Below are positions 5,502 to 13,602 of a stretch of DNA of 13,649 nt, piece by piece. How positions within the stretch are numbered: the stretch's first letter is position 1; each line of letters starts with the position of its first letter. The stretch is from JBKHJA01 sp046538375 (GTDB lineage: Bacteria; Acidobacteriota; Aminicenantia; Aminicenantales; Aminicenantaceae): contig JBKHJA010000076.1 of the NCBI GenBank assembly GCA_046538375.1, positions 1 through 13,649 on the forward strand, read 5' to 3'. Below the pieces are notes generated by a model. The model worked only from the letters and a program-made list of their open reading frames with translations, did not search any database and had not been told where the DNA came from. The translations under genes were made by a program, and so were the position numbers.

Positions 5502-7814
5502 ATGAGAAGGGTCAATATCGTTGCTGATGAGACTTCCAATCTAGAACAAAATATCGCCAAAAAATACAACATCAACATCATCCCTTTCAATGTCATAAAC
5601 AAAGACGGCAGGTTGATAAAAATCTCTCCTGACCAGGAAGAAAAGGAAGAGGAAGGAATTTTCAAAAGCAAAGATTCTTTCTTTGCCTATTTAAACAGGG
5701 CCAGGAAAAAAGAGGACATTCCCACCACAGGAGCTGTTTCAGTGGAGAGGTGCAAAGAATTTCTGAAAGATTCTTCGCGAGGCAAAAAAGATGTGTTATG
5801 CATCCTGCCTCCCTCAGAGCTCAGCAGGATATTTGATAACGTGGAAAGGGCGGCTGAAATAGTCAGCAAGGAAATAGGAAACAGAGTCAAAGTCCTGGAG
5901 TCAAAACAGGTGTTTAGTGCTCAGTACTTTGTGATCAAAGAATCAGCGGAAAGGGCAGCCCGGGGGAATAGGTTAGAGGAGATTGTCCAGAGTGTGGAGA
6001 GAATCAGAAAAAAAATCCATCTGCTGGTGGCTGTTTATAATTTACGATTTCTCCGGAAAAGCGGGAGAGTGAAGAAACTTAAAAAATTCGCTTCCTATCT
6101 TGCTGACATCTTTGGGCTGGCCTCCATCATCACCTTGAAAGAAGGTGTCCCGGAACCCATAGCCACCTCGCCCAAGGCAAGAGTGGAAAATAGAATTCTA
6201 TCGGAGATGGAGAAACTGGTAGGTTATGATGAAAAAATTTCAGTGAGAATAAACTACGGAGGCCCCCAGACAAGGGCAAGGTCCAAAAAAATAGAAAAGC
6301 TCATAAAGGAAAGATTTGATGGGCGGGTGAGAGAGATATCCTCCTTTCAGATAGGACCTCTGGTAGGATCCCACGCTGGCCCCCACACCCTTTCTGTAGC
6401 TGTTCGGAAACATGGATATGAGAAGGTGGAGAGCGAAGTTCTGGCTGAGATGTTCGAAAGAGCAAGGCGAAAAATAAAAAGAAATGAAAGCACCCTGAAT
6501 CGGCTGAATATCTATCCAGTGATTGATGCTGACACCGGGAAAAATTTTTCATTTACCCTGCGGCGCGTTTCCCAGGATGTTGACCTGTCTTCAGTGAAAG
6601 AAACGGTAAGTCAGATTGCTTCCCGGGCTTGTGAAGACGGGACCGGTTTTTCAGGTACGGCCATGGCCGCCTATCTCACAGGATTTTCATCCCTTCTTTC
6701 AAGAAATGGGGGGGATAAGCTGGAGGCTTGGGCTTTGGTGGAAGCTATGGAGGAAGGAACCCGATCCGCTTATCTTTGCTTTAGGAAACCTAGAGAGGGA
6801 ACCATTTTGAGCGCCATGAGAGTGTCAGCCCGACGAGCGAAGGAATGCTTGGAAGATGAGAACGATATCGCTGAAATCCTAAAAGAAGCCTACATGGAAG
6901 CTGTCAGGGAGCTTTTGAAGCCGGAGGTCCAGGAAGTTCCCATATTGAAAAGAAAAGGAGTGGTTGACGCTGGGGGGTTGGCCTTTATCGATACCCTGGA
7001 AGGCTGGCTTTCGGCTTTGGGAAAGGAAAGGGAGATCGAAGATTTTATAGAGGAATTCAGGAATAAAATAAAAATCCAGAAGTCTGAGCTGGGATACACC
7101 ATGGAAGAAGCCCGGCATCCAGGATTTTGTTTGAAGATCATGATCGAAGGCTTTAAAGAAAAACAGAAAGATGCCTTGATAAGAGAATTGGAATCTCTGC
7201 CCAATCCAATAGAAAGTCCCTTATCCACGGTGAGCAATATTTTTCACCTTCATGTCTACAATCAAGAACTGGAGAGGAAAGCCCTGGAGATATGCCGCCG
7301 TTACGGGAAAGCTCAGATCCTCAAGCGAAGTCCTCTGGCTCAGAAAGAGCTGGATCTGATCAAAAACAAACTGCTGACAGTTTTAAGCAAGGTCCTGGCC
7401 ATTCCTAAATTGATGGCCTGGTCTTTTTACTGGTTCGGCCTTCGCATGGTTTTTCCTTTTAGAGAGATCGGTCTGTGGAGGCGTTCTCGAGATTTGATGT
7501 TGATCAGCAAAGGCTTGGAAGATGCGGTGGGAAAACGTCAAGTGGCTGTTTTTATTTTTGGCAGGAACAGAAAAATAAAATACTTCAACAAAATTGCTCG
7601 AGAATATGCAGGAGAGCTGGACATAAGTGAGATAAAAACAGGAGATGATATCCGTCTTTATCTTCATCCTGAATTTTTAAGAATAGTGGGCGGAGATCTT
7701 TTCTCTTTAGGAAAGAAAGAAGCCTTTCAGGTGAGTATCAAAGATCACACTTTCGAGCTGAAGCAGCTTTATGCGCAGAATGAGCACATTGGAGCCAAGC
7801 TGGAAATAGAATAA
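5502..7814 (+). CDS. DegV (FakB-like) - DAK2 (FakA-like) fusion protein with PAS-like C-terminus
   Basis: A 770-residue soluble protein that seems to combine both parts of a bacterial fatty-acid kinase, which phosphorylates a protein-bound fatty acid to acyl-phosphate for lipid synthesis. Residues 1-301 form a DegV/FakB fatty-acid-binding domain: VNIVADETSNLE start, PTTGAVS (74-80), a Ser-containing loop (103-108) and GSHAGPH with His291. Residues about 315-505 form the DAK2 kinase domain, with LNIYPVIDADTG (Asp342, Asp344), GFSGTAM (382-388), PREGTILSAMR (430-440) and VVDAGG (487-492), all ATP/Mg-site signatures. Residues about 530-610 match the FakA middle domain, keeping its zinc-site pattern Cys543, His582 and His584. 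Residues about 677-770 look like a PAS fold. ATG 5502 gives the canonical DegV first strand, though GGAG directly abuts it. The domain calls are firm; the joint reaction is inferred. Confidence 0.85.
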   Translation: MRRVNIVADETSNLEQNIAKKYNINIIPFNVINKDGRLIKISPDQEEKEEEGIFKSKDSFFAYLNRARKKEDIPTTGAVSVERCKEFLKDSSRGKKDVLCILPPSELSRIFDNVERAAEIVSKEIGNRVKVLESKQVFSAQYFVIKESAERAARGNRLEEIVQSVERIRKKIHLLVAVYNLRFLRKSGRVKKLKKFASYLADIFGLASIITLKEGVPEPIATSPKARVENRILSEMEKLVGYDEKISVRINYGGPQTRARSKKIEKLIKERFDGRVREISSFQIGPLVGSHAGPHTLSVAVRKHGYEKVESEVLAEMFERARRKIKRNESTLNRLNIYPVIDADTGKNFSFTLRRVSQDVDLSSVKETVSQIASRACEDGTGFSGTAMAAYLTGFSSLLSRNGGDKLEAWALVEAMEEGTRSAYLCFRKPREGTILSAMRVSARRAKECLEDENDIAEILKEAYMEAVRELLKPEVQEVPILKRKGVVDAGGLAFIDTLEGWLSALGKEREIEDFIEEFRNKIKIQKSELGYTMEEARHPGFCLKIMIEGFKEKQKDALIRELESLPNPIESPLSTVSNIFHLHVYNQELERKALEICRRYGKAQILKRSPLAQKELDLIKNKLLTVLSKVLAIPKLMAWSFYWFGLRMVFPFREIGLWRRSRDLMLISKGLEDAVGKRQVAVFIFGRNRKIKYFNKIAREYAGELDISEIKTGDDIRLYLHPEFLRIVGGDLFSLGKKEAFQVSIKDHTFELKQLYAQNEHIGAKLEIE

Positions 7815-7874
7815 ATGTTTCTTAGACCATGGAGGCCAAAAAAGCCCTGATAATCCAGCACTTTTAAGAATGAC

Positions 7875-9833
7875 ATGTTATCCTCGATCATACAGAAATT
7901 TTCCAAAGAGAAGTACACACTCCTGGCTGTCTTCAGTATTGGCCTTTTGCTGAGACTGGCAGGAAGCCTTCTTGTTTACTTGGTTTTCGACGAAAGTGCC
8001 TGGGTGGAGGTGGCCAACAGGGTTTCCTTTTCCCCCAAAAATTTCCACCTGGTCTACCATGGAGACCATCATCCCTATTTTGAAGTCTATCTGATCAAGT
8101 TCAGCTCTCTTTTGTTTAACAAATATTTGTTTTCCGTCCTGCCTTCGGAAATCGCCACCCGTCTCAGTCTCCGTCTTCTCCATGTCCTTTTGTGTTCAGC
8201 CACCATAGTGATCGTCTATTATCTGGCAAAATATGGATTGGGGAAACGTTCAGCCACATTTGCTGCTCTAGTGATGGCCTTCAGTCAGTTCCATATCCAT
8301 TTCTCCCGCACCATTATCCAGATTGGTTCGCTTCTTTTCTTTGTGAGTCTGTCCCTGCTGCTGTTTTGGAGAGCCGTAGAACAAAATAAACATAAATTTA
8401 TTGTTTTTACTGGAATAAGCGTGGGGATGGCCTACCTTTGCGAGGAAAGCGCTTCGCTGCTTCTGGTGATATTCTTCATTTTCTTGTTGATCACCAAAAG
8501 GCTAGTCCAATGGTTAAAAAAATGGCAGACTTACGCGGCTTTACTGGCCTTCTTGGTGCTCATTTCGCCGGATGTCTACTGGAACCTGACTGCTCCCAAC
8601 CCTGATATGAAGCTTCATTTGATCAAAGCAGCCAAGTTTCAAGGGATCAGTCTGCTTTCAACCAGCCTGTATATCGGAGAGCTCTTTCTCCTTTTGGCCC
8701 AGGATGTGGTATCTTTCGTGGGGGGATTAGGACGGAACGCGGCCTGGCCTGTTGAATATCCACCCATGCATTGGGTGCTGGGGATTCTCTGTTTTGCGGC
8801 TGTCATCTATTCATTCAACAAGCGAAAACATGAATTCATAAAACTGATGCAGACAGCCTTTCTTTTTATATTTTTATTTTTTACCTTGTTCGCTTCATCC
8901 GGCCTGTTCAAGAACTTCAATTTCTACTGGGCCTCCATCAGCTTTATTCCGGCTGTGGTGCTGGTCTCCAATTTGTTTGCAGATTTCTTTGGTAAAAAGT
9001 CCTTTTTGAAATGGCTGCCCGTTGCCTTTGTCCTTTACTTTTTCTGCCACTCCGTTTATTTCCTGTCCATCACTGATCAAATTTATGTGCGGCGCTCCTC
9101 CTTTTTAAAAGAGTATTATATCAATCTTGGACGAGAAGGTTTGCTCAAAGGGAACATCTCTTGGGCCAGGAAAAATTTTAAAAAGGCACTCAAGCAGGAC
9201 TCAAAATCGGAAACAGCCTGGGTGAATCTGGCTGAATGTTACAGAAGAATGGGGCAGCATGACAAAGCCGAGTCCATTCTGGAGGAGGGCCGAGAAAGAG
9301 GCTTTTTGCCGCAGGAAGTGAATCGATTTCTGCTGGATAGAGGGTACATCAAGGCGTGGCTGATCGCCGGATGTTATAAAGCCTCTGAGTGGGGGACTGA
9401 TGAGATCAGGTTTTTGTCCTGGAAGGAGCTGATAAGAAAAATAAAAATCACCAAAGCTCAAAAGTTTGAAAAGATAGAGAGTCCATCCGCTTTCATAGAT
9501 TTAAGAAACCTTTTAGAGAGTCCTCCCCATACTTACTCTTACGCCTTAACTCAGATTTATTCTCCAAAAGAAAGGAACATAAAATTTCTGGTGGGTGCTG
9601 ACGACGGCCTCGCTGTCTGGCTTAACAGAGAGAAAGTGTATGAGAACAAGGAAAAACACATATACTTTGCCGATGAGGATACGGTAAGTGTTCACCTCAA
9701 CCAGGGATGGAACGACTTGGTTGTTAAAGTGCTTTATCTGGGTGGAATTGGCTATGGGTTCACTCTTCGCATCACTGATGAGGCCGGAGAGGCCATCGAA
9801 AATATACAAACCAGAGCTCTTTTGTCTTTTTGA
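7875..9833 (+). CDS. GT-C (PMT/ArnT-like) membrane glycosyltransferase with TPR and lectin-like C-terminal domain
   Basis: A 652-residue protein whose first 400 residues hold about ten membrane segments. GT-C enzymes of this type move a sugar from a polyprenyl-phosphate donor to lipid or protein on the outer face of the membrane. VFDES (38-41) places an Asp-Glu pair in the first outer loop, where the catalytic acid sits in PMT/ArnT enzymes, and HHPYFEVYLIKF (65-76) is the usual following block. After the last membrane span come two TPR-like units (about 413-475) and a beta-sandwich domain (about 490-640) with FLVGADDGLAVWLNREKVYE, LNQGWNDLVVKV and YGFTLRI, the pattern of secreted sugar-binding-like domains. 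The extra domains may hold the acceptor. The start lacks a strong ribosome binding site. Only 33 bases separate it from the next gene, so the two are probably co-transcribed. The exact substrate is unknown. Confidence 0.78.
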   Translation: MLSSIIQKFSKEKYTLLAVFSIGLLLRLAGSLLVYLVFDESAWVEVANRVSFSPKNFHLVYHGDHHPYFEVYLIKFSSLLFNKYLFSVLPSEIATRLSLRLLHVLLCSATIVIVYYLAKYGLGKRSATFAALVMAFSQFHIHFSRTIIQIGSLLFFVSLSLLLFWRAVEQNKHKFIVFTGISVGMAYLCEESASLLLVIFFIFLLITKRLVQWLKKWQTYAALLAFLVLISPDVYWNLTAPNPDMKLHLIKAAKFQGISLLSTSLYIGELFLLLAQDVVSFVGGLGRNAAWPVEYPPMHWVLGILCFAAVIYSFNKRKHEFIKLMQTAFLFIFLFFTLFASSGLFKNFNFYWASISFIPAVVLVSNLFADFFGKKSFLKWLPVAFVLYFFCHSVYFLSITDQIYVRRSSFLKEYYINLGREGLLKGNISWARKNFKKALKQDSKSETAWVNLAECYRRMGQHDKAESILEEGRERGFLPQEVNRFLLDRGYIKAWLIAGCYKASEWGTDEIRFLSWKELIRKIKITKAQKFEKIESPSAFIDLRNLLESPPHTYSYALTQIYSPKERNIKFLVGADDGLAVWLNREKVYENKEKHIYFADEDTVSVHLNQGWNDLVVKVLYLGGIGYGFTLRITDEAGEAIENIQTRALLSF

Positions 9834-9866
9834 GTCTATCTTGGCACTCCTCAGCTATTCAGAATA

Positions 9867-11393
9867 ATGAGAATAAAGACATTAAAGATGTGCTTAGGCA
9901 GGACAGCAGAGAATCCCTCCCTTTTTGTCCTTCTCATTATTTTAGTGCTTTTTTCTCTAAACGTGTCCAGTATGTCCAAAAAGAGCATGACTTATGACGA
10001 GTCTGGCCATTTAGAATTTGGGAGACAAATCCTCACCCAAAAAAGGATAGAACCCAGCATGCAAAAAATGCCCATCACAGTGCTCAATGTTATCCCGGTC
10101 TACATACTGGAAGAAGTGAATATAAAATTATCATTAGGAAAAAAACTCTTCATAAGCCGAATCTCTACCATCCTTATCTCTGTCATACTCGCCCTGTTTG
10201 TGTTCATCTGGGCCAGAAGCCTTTACGGTTTGAAGGCCGCCTTCTTCTCCCTGCTGCTTTTTGCCTTCTGCCCTAATCTCTTAGGCCATTCCAGGTTGGC
10301 CACAAATGATGTCTATGCTGCCTGCTTCATGTTTCTGGCCGCCTATTTCTTTATAAGATATCTCAAACAGCCTTCAGCTAAAAATTTGATCCTGAGTGCA
10401 TCTCTGACCGGAATCGCCCAGGTCGCCAAGTACACCGCCCTTATGCTCTTTCCCTTTTTTATCCTGTTTTATATTTCAACTCGCTTTATGCCTGTCAACA
10501 GATATCCTTCCGCCCATCTTTCTTTTAAAAAAACGCTGGTCCATATAATTCTTTTTCTTCTTATTGTCATAGGGATAGTTAACTTGGGCTACGGCTTAAA
10601 GGGAATCTCCCTAACCAACGTTATTCCGCTTCCCCAAGCCTATGTGGAGGCCTTTTTGATAGGGATGAAGTACAATGCCACAGGAGAGGGGCATGCCTTG
10701 GTCTATTTGATGGGCCAGCTCAGCCAGTATGGTTTCTGGTACTATTATTTCATCTGCTTGCTGCTCAAAATGCCTCTGGCTGTGTTCATTTTTGGGATCA
10801 TCTCGCTTATGTTGTTTAAGAAATATTTCATGAAAAATCCAGTAGATGAAATGGCTTTACTGCTTATTCCCTTGGGCTTGCTTGTTTTCTTCAGCTTCTT
10901 TTGTACCGCTCAAATCGGCATTCGCTATCTGCTTCCTGCCTTTCCTTTTGGGTATGTGTTTTTGGGTAAAATTGCTTCTTATCGAATAAAAAAATACTAT
11001 CGATTCTATGAAGCAGGCTTAGCGGGCTTATTGTTGTGGTTTATCATCTCCTCCCTTTCTTTTTATCCCCACTATATCTCCTACTTTAATGAACTCATCG
11101 GGGACCGAAAAAATATGTACAAATACCTGGCCGATTCCAATGTGGACTGGGGACAAAACGGCATCTATGTCCATGAATACATTCAGAGGCACGGAGGAGA
11201 AGAAAAGATTTCCGTAAGGCCTCCCCAGCCCACAGACGGATTGGTTTTGGTGAATGTCAACCATCTTGTGGGAATCTTCCCTACCATCAAAGATAAATAC
11301 GCCTGGCTCCGGGAGAAACATGAGCCTGTTGACCATATTGGCTATTCCTGGCTGGTCTATCGTATTCCCCTTAACAACATTAAAAAGAGATGA
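9867..11393 (+). CDS. GT-C (PMT/ArnT-like, GT39-type) membrane glycosyltransferase
   Basis: A 508-residue protein with about eleven hydrophobic segments and no separate soluble domain except a C-terminal tail of about 100 residues. TYDESGHLEFG (42-52) gives the acidic pair (Asp44, Glu45) of the first outer loop; a second conserved Asp lies in RLATNDVYAA (143-152). GIRYLLPAFPF (351-361) and DSNVDWGQN (423-431) are typical late motifs of bacterial PMT-like proteins. It presumably transfers a sugar from a polyprenyl-phosphate donor on the outside of the membrane. It follows the previous GT-C gene after 33 bases with no terminator between them. The two proteins are clearly different in sequence, so this is not a recent duplication. 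The ATG at 9867 has a poor ribosome binding site; an ATG seven codons later is possible. Confidence 0.8.
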   Translation: MRIKTLKMCLGRTAENPSLFVLLIILVLFSLNVSSMSKKSMTYDESGHLEFGRQILTQKRIEPSMQKMPITVLNVIPVYILEEVNIKLSLGKKLFISRISTILISVILALFVFIWARSLYGLKAAFFSLLLFAFCPNLLGHSRLATNDVYAACFMFLAAYFFIRYLKQPSAKNLILSASLTGIAQVAKYTALMLFPFFILFYISTRFMPVNRYPSAHLSFKKTLVHIILFLLIVIGIVNLGYGLKGISLTNVIPLPQAYVEAFLIGMKYNATGEGHALVYLMGQLSQYGFWYYYFICLLLKMPLAVFIFGIISLMLFKKYFMKNPVDEMALLLIPLGLLVFFSFFCTAQIGIRYLLPAFPFGYVFLGKIASYRIKKYYRFYEAGLAGLLLWFIISSLSFYPHYISYFNELIGDRKNMYKYLADSNVDWGQNGIYVHEYIQRHGGEEKISVRPPQPTDGLVLVNVNHLVGIFPTIKDKYAWLREKHEPVDHIGYSWLVYRIPLNNIKKR

Positions 11394-11430
11394 CCCAGTA
11401 AATGATGCGAGATCGCCACCGCTTTAGCAG

Positions 11431-11491
11431 TTTTAGGGTGTTTTATTCTTTATTGAAGGAGTCTATTTTGTGTGATAGGATTACCCTAAAA
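11431..11491. repeat. 9-bp inverted repeat in the intergenic region
   Basis: TTTTAGGGT (11431-11439) is the reverse complement of ACCCTAAAA (11483-11491), separated by 43 AT-rich bases. It lies in the 216-base gene-free gap between two GT-C genes. The spacing is long for a terminator and no U-run directly follows a compact stem, so it may be an operator, a weak RNA structure or chance. I see no gene in this gap. Confidence 0.3.
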
Positions 11492-11564
11492 ATTTTAAAA
11501 GAGTGAAGAATCAAGGGGTTTTTAGATAAAGGGGATATTCAACTGGCTGAGCAAAGAGTTGATT

Positions 11565-11593
11565 TTGTCAGAGAGAAGATAGGATGAGATACT
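11565..11593 (+). promoter_or_regulatory. Candidate promoter for the third GT-C gene
   Basis: TTGTCA (11565-11570), a 17-base spacer and GATACT (11588-11593) with an extended -10 TG at 11585-11586 form a plausible sigma-70 promoter. Transcription would begin around 11600, about ten bases before the GTG start, so the leader would be very short and without a Shine-Dalgarno sequence. The gap before this gene (216 bases) is much longer than that between the two preceding genes, which supports a separate start site. The 11-mer TGAGATACTAA also occurs at 2267-2277. Confidence 0.35.
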
Positions 11594-11609
11594 AAACGGT
11601 TCGGTTACT

Positions 11610-13574
11610 GTGGTGTCCTTAGCATTTGAAGTCATCAAAAGTACTTTTTTTGCCTTATTCCTCTATGTGCTGCCGGGTCTGGCTTTGCTTTCTTTATTCT
11701 GGCGGGGAGAAAAGCTTTCCTGGGGGATTAAACTGGGATTGTCTTCAGCCCTGGGGGTGGCACTCTATCCCATCTTGTTTCTCTGGACCTATGTGATGGG
11801 CCTTGCTCCAGGTCCGCTGTTTGCTTGGACACCGGGGATCATAGCTGTTTTTGTTTTGATCTGGCATTTCCGGAAGTCCCTGACCCGCATTCCAGCCAGG
11901 CTGGCTGAAAAGCGCTCCTTTGGTTTTAACAAAGAAAATGCTGTGAACCTGGTTTTTCTGGTGGTTATTGGACTGCTGCTTGGAACCCGGCTGGCAGCAG
12001 TCCGCGGCATGGCCGCTCCTTCCTGGGGAGACTCTGTTCATCATACTTTCATCGTCCAGTTGATTCTGGATAACGGCGGGCTTTTCCATTCCTGGGAACC
12101 GTACGCTCCTTTTCAGAGCTTTACCTATCATTTCGGCTTTCACGCTGATGTGGCGGTTTGGGCCTGGATAAGCGGTGTCAGTGCTCCCCAAGCCGTCCTG
12201 GCGGCAGGCCAGATACTGAATGTCCTGGCCGTGCTGGCTCTTTATCCTCTGGCTGTACGGCTGGGGGGAAGCCGTTGGGCAGGAATTGGGGCTATGGTTA
12301 TCGCTGGCCTGCTGTCGCCAATGCCAGCTTTTTATGTCAACTGGGGACGCTATCCCCAGTTAGTCAGCCAGGTTGTTCTGCCTGTGGGAATATGGTTTTT
12401 CGATGTCTGGTGGTCAAGCGAAGAACGTCCTAGAAGTCAAGTCCTTGTTCTGTTTTTTATTTTTCTGTCGGGAATTTCCCTCATCCATTACTCAATGACC
12501 TTCATCTTGGGGATGGCAGCGGTGAGCTGGGCGCTGTGGGGTTTGTGGCAGAGAAGAAAAGACCTGATAGGATGGTTGTCCCGGACCCTCCAGTTTGGCG
12601 GCATCTCATTGATTTCAGCTCTGTCCATTGTTCCTTGGGTGATCATGGTAAAAAAGGGCAGGATACCTATGGTTTTTAAAAAGATGAGCGTATCCGGAGA
12701 GGAGTCCTATATCACCGGGGATGTTTTTCTTTGGAAAAACACAGATCTCTATTTTTCAGATTTATTCTGGATGTTTGGCTTGGCGGCCCTTTTTCTGGCT
12801 CTGTTGGCCTGTACCAGAATAGGAATCCCTGTAGCCCTTTGGGCTGGTCTTTCCTTCCTGGTCACCAATCCCTACCTGGTGGGCATGCACGGCCCTGGCT
12901 GGGTCACCAATTTTGCTTTGATCATAGCCTTGTATATTCCCATCTCTCTTGTTTTGGGCTGGCTCCTGGGAGCAGGGTGGAACGGATTGTGGAGATATAA
13001 AGGGGGCAGGATCTTGGCTCTGGCCTCTCTGCTCTTGATATTGATTCTGGGCTCATGGCGGCAGATGAGAGTGGTTGATCCTTTCTTCCAGACAGTGGAA
13101 CCAACAGACATAGAGGCGTTTGCCTGGATAAAAAAGAATGTCCCTCAAGAAGCCCTGTTTTTGGTCAATGGCTTCCTGGTCTTTGATGAAAGCACTGTGG
13201 TGGGGTCTGATGCAGGATGGTGGCTGCCTTACTACACTTTAAGAGCCAACACTGTTCCTCCTGTTGTTTACACTTTGGAGACAGTGAAGCCGGAGGTCGA
13301 TAACCGAAGCTTCACCAGAATCGCCTCCCTCATCGAAACAAGCCGAGGCGATCCAGCCCGGCTGAGGAGCATCCTTTGCCAGGAGGGAGTCACCCATGTC
13401 TATCTGGGCGAGAAGAGAGGCAGGGTGGGATACGGAGCTGAACCGCTGGTGCTGGAGAAATGGTTGGAGGAGATTAGCGATTTCACTTTGATTTACCAGA
13501 ATAGCAGAGCCCAGGTTTGGCATTTTGACAGAAGCCTTTGTCCCCAGGAACCGCGGGGGCAAAAGAAAAATTGA
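11610..13574 (+). CDS. Multi-spanning GT-C superfamily membrane protein (DUF6541-like)
   Basis: A 654-residue protein with about thirteen hydrophobic spans over residues 10-480 and an extracytoplasmic C-terminal domain (about 490-654). The block PSWGDSVHHTFIVQLILDNG (137-156) places Asp141 in an outer loop after an early span, the GT-C arrangement, and FTYHFGFHAD (171-180) supports a relation to large integral glycosyltransferases of the DUF6541/DUF2298 kind. It differs from the two upstream GT-C proteins in motif and layout. The C-terminal part contains EAFAWIKKNVPQEA and a Trp-rich SDAGWWLPYY, as seen in such proteins. The GTG at 11610 (another GTG follows immediately) gives a sensible N-terminus, but no ribosome binding site is visible. 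By eye it is somewhat richer in G+C than its neighbours. A GT2 gene follows after 28 bases. The substrate is unknown. Confidence 0.72.
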   Translation: MVSLAFEVIKSTFFALFLYVLPGLALLSLFWRGEKLSWGIKLGLSSALGVALYPILFLWTYVMGLAPGPLFAWTPGIIAVFVLIWHFRKSLTRIPARLAEKRSFGFNKENAVNLVFLVVIGLLLGTRLAAVRGMAAPSWGDSVHHTFIVQLILDNGGLFHSWEPYAPFQSFTYHFGFHADVAVWAWISGVSAPQAVLAAGQILNVLAVLALYPLAVRLGGSRWAGIGAMVIAGLLSPMPAFYVNWGRYPQLVSQVVLPVGIWFFDVWWSSEERPRSQVLVLFFIFLSGISLIHYSMTFILGMAAVSWALWGLWQRRKDLIGWLSRTLQFGGISLISALSIVPWVIMVKKGRIPMVFKKMSVSGEESYITGDVFLWKNTDLYFSDLFWMFGLAALFLALLACTRIGIPVALWAGLSFLVTNPYLVGMHGPGWVTNFALIIALYIPISLVLGWLLGAGWNGLWRYKGGRILALASLLLILILGSWRQMRVVDPFFQTVEPTDIEAFAWIKKNVPQEALFLVNGFLVFDESTVVGSDAGWWLPYYTLRANTVPPVVYTLETVKPEVDNRSFTRIASLIETSRGDPARLRSILCQEGVTHVYLGEKRGRVGYGAEPLVLEKWLEEISDFTLIYQNSRAQVWHFDRSLCPQEPRGQKKN

Positions 13575-13602
13575 AAGACAAGCTATTGTGGAATGAAAAG
13601 CC

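Noticed and set aside
11745..12191. 148-codon open frame on the - strand inside the third GT-C gene
   Set aside because: The overlapping + strand frame has clear membrane segments and GT-C motifs; the antisense product has no recognisable character.
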